Shown here: one piece after another, positions 58,931 through 64,000 of the stretch
How positions within the stretch are numbered: position 1 is the first letter of the stretch
How the letters are laid out: every line of letters starts with the position of its first letter
Assembly (NCBI GenBank): GCA_021030905.1
Contig: JAGFMI010000012.1
Span: 62,001 to 126,000, forward strand
From: Pyrenula massariospora
Taxonomy: Eukaryota > Ascomycota > Eurotiomycetes > Pyrenulales > Pyrenulaceae
Length of the DNA: 64,000 nt
Direction of reading: 5' to 3'
Translations under genes and position numbers: made by a program
Notes under the pieces: generated by a model
The model's database searches: none
The model's input: only the letters and a program-made list of their open reading frames with translations
Told to the model about the DNA's origin: nothing

Positions 58931-59567
58931 CTTGGTGTGCTGCTCTTGTTCGATATGAAGCTGCTAATAGCAAGGAGAATCTAAGGATGGCTTTCGAAGA
59001 ACGTGAGGTCCGAGAAGAGAGACAGAAGAGATATGCGACTCGCCTCAAAAGACACCTATAGTCACCGGCGCTTACTTTCCACCCCCAAAAGGTCCCTTGA
59101 GAGCCACTTACGCTACAATGAGCAATCCACACTTCGCCGTCCTGACCGGGCTGGCCGCATATGCCAATCGTCAAGCATTTCCAGCTCATCGGATATCCTT
59201 CGCCTGTTGCAAGAGGCGGGGAAGTATCCACAATGATGGAAGGCTTCAGTTCTAGACCCAGATGGATGGCCGAATCTCATCTTGGAAATGAGGCGGCCAC
59301 TTAGGCTCCCAAAAGAAGAAATAAAGCTGACATCTTGGAGCCTCGGGAAAGAGGAGACTCGAATTGGAGAAGTCTTCGTCGCGACGCGTTGGAGTTATAG
59401 CGCCTCGGGGTATCTTCGGTTGATCCTCATCCGAGCAAAAAGGTTGGGTTTCTATGTACGTAGGATCAGAATATACACTAATGCAGCGCATAAGTCTAGC
59501 ATGATACATATATAGTACAGCAGCGCTTGTCCCGCTGATTCATTCGCATAGGTCGCAGCAGATTTCT
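58931..59567. other. Promoter region of the hydrolase gene
   Basis: About 640 bases between the end of the Zn2Cys6 gene and the start of the hydrolase gene, both on the minus strand. It may hold CGG-type target sites; pairs such as CGGCCGAA were not consistent enough to list. Frames here have no support. Confidence 0.45.
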
Positions 59568-61347
59568 TCATAGATTGTCCATCGTAATAACGTGATCCGT
59601 TCTCTCCCACAACCCTTCCTCATTCATGGTCCGAAGTTCATACTGTAAGCACCACACACGCTCCCCATATTCATTATGTCCCTTAAAAAGCTTATGAGCG
59701 TGTAGCCGCTTTTCCTCTGGCGGCAGTGCATAATCCCTTCCTGACATCTCCTGGTCCGTAAAATCCATCCCTGGCGGGTACAGACCGTCCTCTTCGATTT
59801 CGAAAACGCGATCTAGCATCCGTGCCATAGGTATAGACTTCCAGGGTCCTTCTTTAGGCGGTGCTTGCTTTAGTAGCGTGTACGCTTCGCGGCGTACACG
59901 GGGGTGTCGGCACCTCAAGGCGGCGACATAGAGCGGTGGAATGACGCCCATTTCGAAAGTGAATGGTGGCTGCTTGTCATCGCCATTTGAGCGGCTTGAG
60001 GCGTACAGAATTCCAACCTTTCCATGCTCGATGATTGATTGGACTAGCGAGGTGTAGCCGTCGATCTCGGTTTCGAAAGGAGATAGGCAGGTATGAAGCC
60101 AAACTTTGGAGGCGATAGCCCACATGAGGAGAATGGATGCGAGTGATCGTTCGGATTGTGTGAACGTGTTAGAATTACACCGCATGAAATATGAGAAGGC
60201 AGCTTGCCAATGATCGCAGTGAGCGAGCAAGGAATTTTGTTCGGCCAGGTAAGAGGCAGAAGGTGGGTGGCCAAAAGGGGTATGACGGGCGTGTAGGGTG
60301 CCTTTCCGGATAAAAGCATGGGCTTTGAGCATAAAAGAATGGAGACTAGTGCGCGCCTCTACCAGATCCGTTATCCTCACTTCAAAGCCGTGGTCAGGAC
60401 GCGTTTCGGTGAGTTCGCATTCGGTTGGTGGCAATGGACCGCCGGAGATGGCAGAAAGAACACCGAGCCGGAAGACGATAGGAGCGACGAGATCTTTGAT
60501 ATGGTAATGGTCAATTCCATCGATACGAGGGTTTTCCACACTCTCTGCACTCTCTTGAAGTAGATTGCAACACATGGCATACAGCTTGAGAGACTGCTGG
60601 CTATTATCCTGCAAGAACTCGATACAGATGAATAGTATCTTTTACGCAAAACCCAATCAGAACGTTTCCCGGAATGATTTGCGGAAGAGGAGAACTCACA
60701 CATGTTACCAACGCCAGTGGGATTGCCGATGCGCCTTGCCTTGTGATGTCGTTGAAACGTGCGATGGCTTGGTTGTAGGATTTCACCGCAAGTTGGTGAT
60801 TTTCATCGTTAATGGGATGCTCATCTCCGATCATATATATCATGGGAGACTCCTCATACTGAGGATGTTCGTACAAGATGCTGATTGAGATCACGGCATC
60901 CCAAACGCAGGGCTCAGACAGGCTTAGCCGAGGGACAAGCATACGCCAGAAGTCCATGTCGGTGACTCCTGAAAGAACAGGCGCAACCTTATCGAAGAAA
61001 TATTCGAAAGCTCGCCTATCCTGAGAACTTCTTGACGAGATACACGAGAATTGACGCTCTGGCGTGGCTGCTGAGGAAATTCCATTGGCTTGTGGTGGAC
61101 TTGGTCGTGATTCTGGTAACGTAGGATTTTCTCGGTATCCTTCACATCGACGACCTGTGCTGGAGCACCGATGGCAGACCGGCCTTGTTTCATCACACTT
61201 GATCTTGCGTAGTCTTAAGCCATCAGTCGAATACATCGCAAACGGAACGAAGGAGACTCACTTGCACGTCCTGCACCCGCCCTTGGATTTTCGGCTACCC
61301 AGTTGACAGCCTCGTCGGGAAGACTGCGGCCGACCAAACGTGGGCAT
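59568..61347 (-). CDS. Zn2Cys6 fungal transcription factor
   Basis: Three exons: 61347-61262, 61213-60700, 60638-59568; 1671 nt, 556 aa, in frame. The zinc cluster is split by intron 1: 'GCRTCK' joins to 'LRKIKCDETRPVCHRC', then 'RCEGY', giving the C-x2-C-x6-C spacing of the family. A slightly later acceptor would drop four residues and spoil that spacing, so the 61213 start of exon 2 is preferred. The N-terminus 'MPTFGRPQSSRRG' is basic. The middle region ('FFDKVAPVLSGVTDMDFWRM', 'ALVTCILFICIEFLQDN') is typical of the fungal-specific factor domain, and the rest matches the long helical C-terminal part of the same type. It likely binds CGG repeats in the nucleus and may control the hydrolase gene downstream. 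Confidence 0.92.
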
Positions 61348-62207
61348 CCTTGAAGCACAAATAAGCTTAATATGATTTACCAAGCGGCTCCTTAACTCAG
61401 TCAACGGCTATGGGTCATTCGAGGTTCAGCTCGAAGATAAATGGAGAGAGCGTCGCTCCCCGGCCCCCATTCTGTCAGGTACTGCAGGCGCGGCTGCGCT
61501 CAATCTTAGGGCCTTAAATCTCGGGTTTTTTGAGATCTAAAAATTCTCGGGCCTGAGGCATCAGTCTTGAGGGATTCACGCAGGATGAAAATCAAAGATT
61601 GTGCTTTATTTTCACTCGGGAGTCAACCTAAGTAGCAACAAGAACCGATAGAGTTGAAGCCGATGGAGGAAAACTGGAAGTCACAAAAAAGTATTTTCAA
61701 TAAGAAAATGCCAAGCTGTTCGACTTTGAAATGAGGCTCTCCCCTCGTATATTTGGCGAATTCCGATCAAGAAAGGGAGATCTCCAGCGAGGATTTAAGG
61801 GGGCCAGCTTAAGCTTAAAATCTACGAATCATGCGAGACACATCGCGGGCCCGCTCTACGTTAACTTAGTCCTACGCACGCTGCGGTCCTAGGGCTGAAA
61901 AGACCACCTGTACCGAGGCGTTGGTTCGCTCCTGTAGTGACTTCAATCATTTACTGCATCAGGCCATGAAATGAATCCTTCGCCTCTTGGTGCACATGTT
62001 GGAGCCCAGATTTTGATTTCGCAACCCGCGGCCGCCGAGATCCGAAGCGTCGACCGTTTGCCGGAAATGACAACCGTGTATTTTTTAATTACCTCCCGAT
62101 CTGTGCTATTTAAAGAACATAGGTTTCACTTTTTGATATCACGCTTTCCGAGCCAGGGTTCTGTTCAGATGATTTTCTCTTATTATGATACGATCCTGAC
62201 CAAAATC
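61348..62207. other. Intergenic region
   Basis: About 860 bases between the Zn2Cys6 start and the end of the esterase gene. It should contain the regulator's promoter. A plus-strand frame at 61971-62327 overlaps the esterase 3' end antisense and is not supported. Nothing else is seen. Confidence 0.45.
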
Positions 62208-63812
62208 TTACACAAATCCAACTACTCCCCCGGCGAACTCCTCGAAAATCTCCAACGGAAATTCGTTCGCAATCTTTTGATACCCTGCCACGTTCGGATG
62301 CAAGTAATCGCCCGAGTTGTACAATGAGTTCAATTGGCTTGGCGTAGCAGGATCCGCCAAGATCTTGTCGAAGTCTACAATGGCATCAAACCTCCCACTC
62401 GTCCTGATCCATTCATTGACTCGTTGCCTCGTCCGCTCCCTCTCTGGGTCAGAGTACGGCTGCTGAGCTGCTCCGCCTGGTGCACTAAACGGTGTGATGG
62501 TAGCCGCAAACATTGGAATGCCTTGGGCGTGAACTCTGCTTATTATCTGCTCGTACGCAGCAATCACCGCGTCTCCGATAGCGGTCTGAGAAGCGACATC
62601 CGCGGCAGCCGTGCCAATGTCATTGACTCCCTCGAAGATCATGGCATAGCGGACACCTGACTGAGAGAGCACATCACGATCGATGCGGGAGAGGGCATTG
62701 GGACCAAGTCCGTCGGCGAGAATTCGGTTCCCGCCCGCCGCTTGGTTGAGGACAGAAATTGAGCGGGTCGTGGAGATGGTGGTGTTGGATTGCATGCGAG
62801 CGAGGAGAAGATCAGGCCAGCGGTTGTTCGCGTTGTTGTCGCTTCCTCGTCCATCCGTAATACTGTCTCCCACGATCGCGAAGCCTCTATCTTCTAGAGG
62901 CTCCCAGGCCTCGACAGCGCTCACAAAATACCTGGGACTCAATCAGTTCTATTCTGCATTCCATGAATCGACCACGCCTTTCGCAAACAGGATCCTTCAA
63001 CTGTAAACGAAATAAAAAATCACTTACCAATGAAGCGCCGACTGCGTAGTTGGACTCGTGATTGTCAAATTCCCATCATTTACGTGGTTTCCACTGATAA
63101 ACCAGCTAGTCGTTCGACTTCCCGGATGCCCCGTAACATCATTCGTCGTCTGTCCATCCGCCAGATACGCCGACACCGTAATCGTACTCTGTGCATCGAC
63201 AGGAAACTCAATTGGATCGCTCACCGCCAAGCTCATATCTGGAATATCCACACTGGGGTTGCCACTAAAAGTTACTGTCTTAAGAGTGGTGGGATCAATG
63301 GCGGAGGAGCCAGCGGAGCCATTGACGCCGCCGGCTGGAGGCAGAGCGATGGTTACGGAGGTCAGCGGGAGAGTAGATATACCGAAGGCATTGGAGAAGC
63401 GGAGGCGAAGGTAGGATGTCGTGCCGAGGGAGAGATGGAGCGTTTGTCGGACAGTGGCATCTTGGAACACTACACCACTACCGTTCTAAAGTAATGTAAA
63501 GCAGTCAGTGAATGCATATGTCGATACGCGTCTCTAGATCTCTTTCACAAAAGCTTTTCTCCCGCAGAAACCTTCCAGAGAGATAGCTGCACTTACGAAT
63601 GGTGCCGGAGGCAGATTCGCGGGCTCAACAAGCTGGGGCATTGCTGTCCAAGTATCAACCCAGTGGCCTGTGGTGTTGGCACCTGCTGCGGCCTGGCGCT
63701 TCAAGAGTCCATGTCGATGCTGCGGAGGTGACCGCGGAAGCGCTGTCGTAGACTGAAAATTGCATGCTAGAAAGAGAAACGAGAGAGCTGTTGCAAAGGA
63801 AGGAATATGCAT
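62208..63812 (-). CDS. Secreted SGNH/GDSL-type esterase
   Basis: Three exons: 63812-63597, 63485-63028, 62931-62208; 1398 nt, 465 aa, in frame; introns of 111 and 96 bp. A signal peptide is clear ('MHIPSFATALSFLFLACNFQ'), followed by a Lys-Arg site ('HGLLKRQ') that may be cut by a Kex2-type protease. An N-terminal beta-rich region ('WVDTWTAMPQLVEPANLPP', 'VRQTLHLSLGTTSYLRLRFS') precedes the SGNH core: block I 'AIVGDSITDG' with the nucleophile Ser, 'AGGNRIL' with the oxyanion Gly, 'FEGVNDIG' with the Asn, and 'DYLHPN' with the Asp and His. All four catalytic blocks are present. Relatives cleave acyl or acetyl esters outside the cell; the substrate is not evident. Confidence 0.92.
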
Positions 63813-64000
63813 CGTGAAATGTCCTTCCTCAAACCCAACGAATTGGCAATTACAGACCGAAGGAAAGAGGAAAATAAGAATATCTCCTACAGTAGCAATC
63901 ACAGCTGGCCAGAGGGGACACAGCTTTGGATTTTAATCCCATCCTACCTACCCACACCTGACAGGTAAATTTACCCTTCCGTTGACGATGATGTGCGCAA

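Noticed and set aside
57461-63812. A secondary-metabolite gene cluster around the Zn2Cys6 factor
   Set aside because: There is no backbone enzyme such as a polyketide or peptide synthase, and the neighbours look catabolic or secretory.

Overview
The window looks like nuclear DNA of a filamentous ascomycete (Pezizomycotina). The genes carry short introns, mostly 38-105 bp, with GTRNGT donors and YAG acceptors. There is a lone 5S rRNA gene of the Neurospora type, a Zn2Cys6 regulator, C2H2 and ubiquitin-like fungal proteins, SesB-type hydrolases joined to NACHT or ankyrin modules, and traces of RIP-like C-to-T decay. Genus cannot be told from sequence alone. Splice models were built by hand; for nearly every multi-exon gene the exon lengths sum to a multiple of three.

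Layout. 0-8 kb: a CFIm68-like RNA-binding protein, a DEAD-box helicase and an SRPK-like kinase. Two diverged copies of one repeat lie on either side of the kinase (5.46-6.06 kb and 9.33-9.72 kb). 10.6-12.6 kb: a decayed major-facilitator transporter gene. 13-18.6 kb: a large NLR-type gene (SesB-like hydrolase, NACHT ATPase, about 17 ankyrin repeats, ZZ-like zinc finger) whose NACHT block lies in another frame between two compensating one-base shifts. 18.6-25 kb: a gene-poor stretch with an unrecognised 345-aa protein, a small Cys-rich protein and a kinase-like protein. 25.5-28.4 kb: pantothenate kinase and a DUF3431 membrane protein, convergent. 29.3-35.3 kb: a ZNFX1-like CCCH/SF1-helicase/NFX1-finger/RZ-finger gene split by one in-frame TAA. 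37-41.3 kb: a sugar transporter and a GH51 arabinofuranosidase transcribed divergently from one promoter. 42-45.3 kb: a metallo-beta-lactamase-fold hydrolase and a secreted HELLH metallopeptidase. 46.2 kb: 5S rRNA. 47.2-50.6 kb: a second SesB-type gene, fused to an SH3-like segment and degenerate ankyrin repeats. 51.5 kb: a small unknown gene. 53-57 kb: a 1213-aa ubiquitin-like/C2H2 protein. 57.5-61.3 kb: an SCP2-like/alpha-beta hydrolase and a Zn2Cys6 factor in tandem. 62.2-63.8 kb: a secreted SGNH esterase.

How the genes fit together. The clearest working pair is the divergent arabinofuranosidase and sugar transporter, which would release and import plant pentose under a shared promoter with two close CreA-type boxes. 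The most unusual content is the concentration, within about 45 kb, of proteins of the kinds linked in fungi and animals with non-self recognition and RNA surveillance: two SesB proteins (one an NLR), the ZNFX1-like helicase and the ULD/C2H2 protein. That they act together is inference. Several of them carry disrupted frames, so this part of the chromosome looks fast-evolving.
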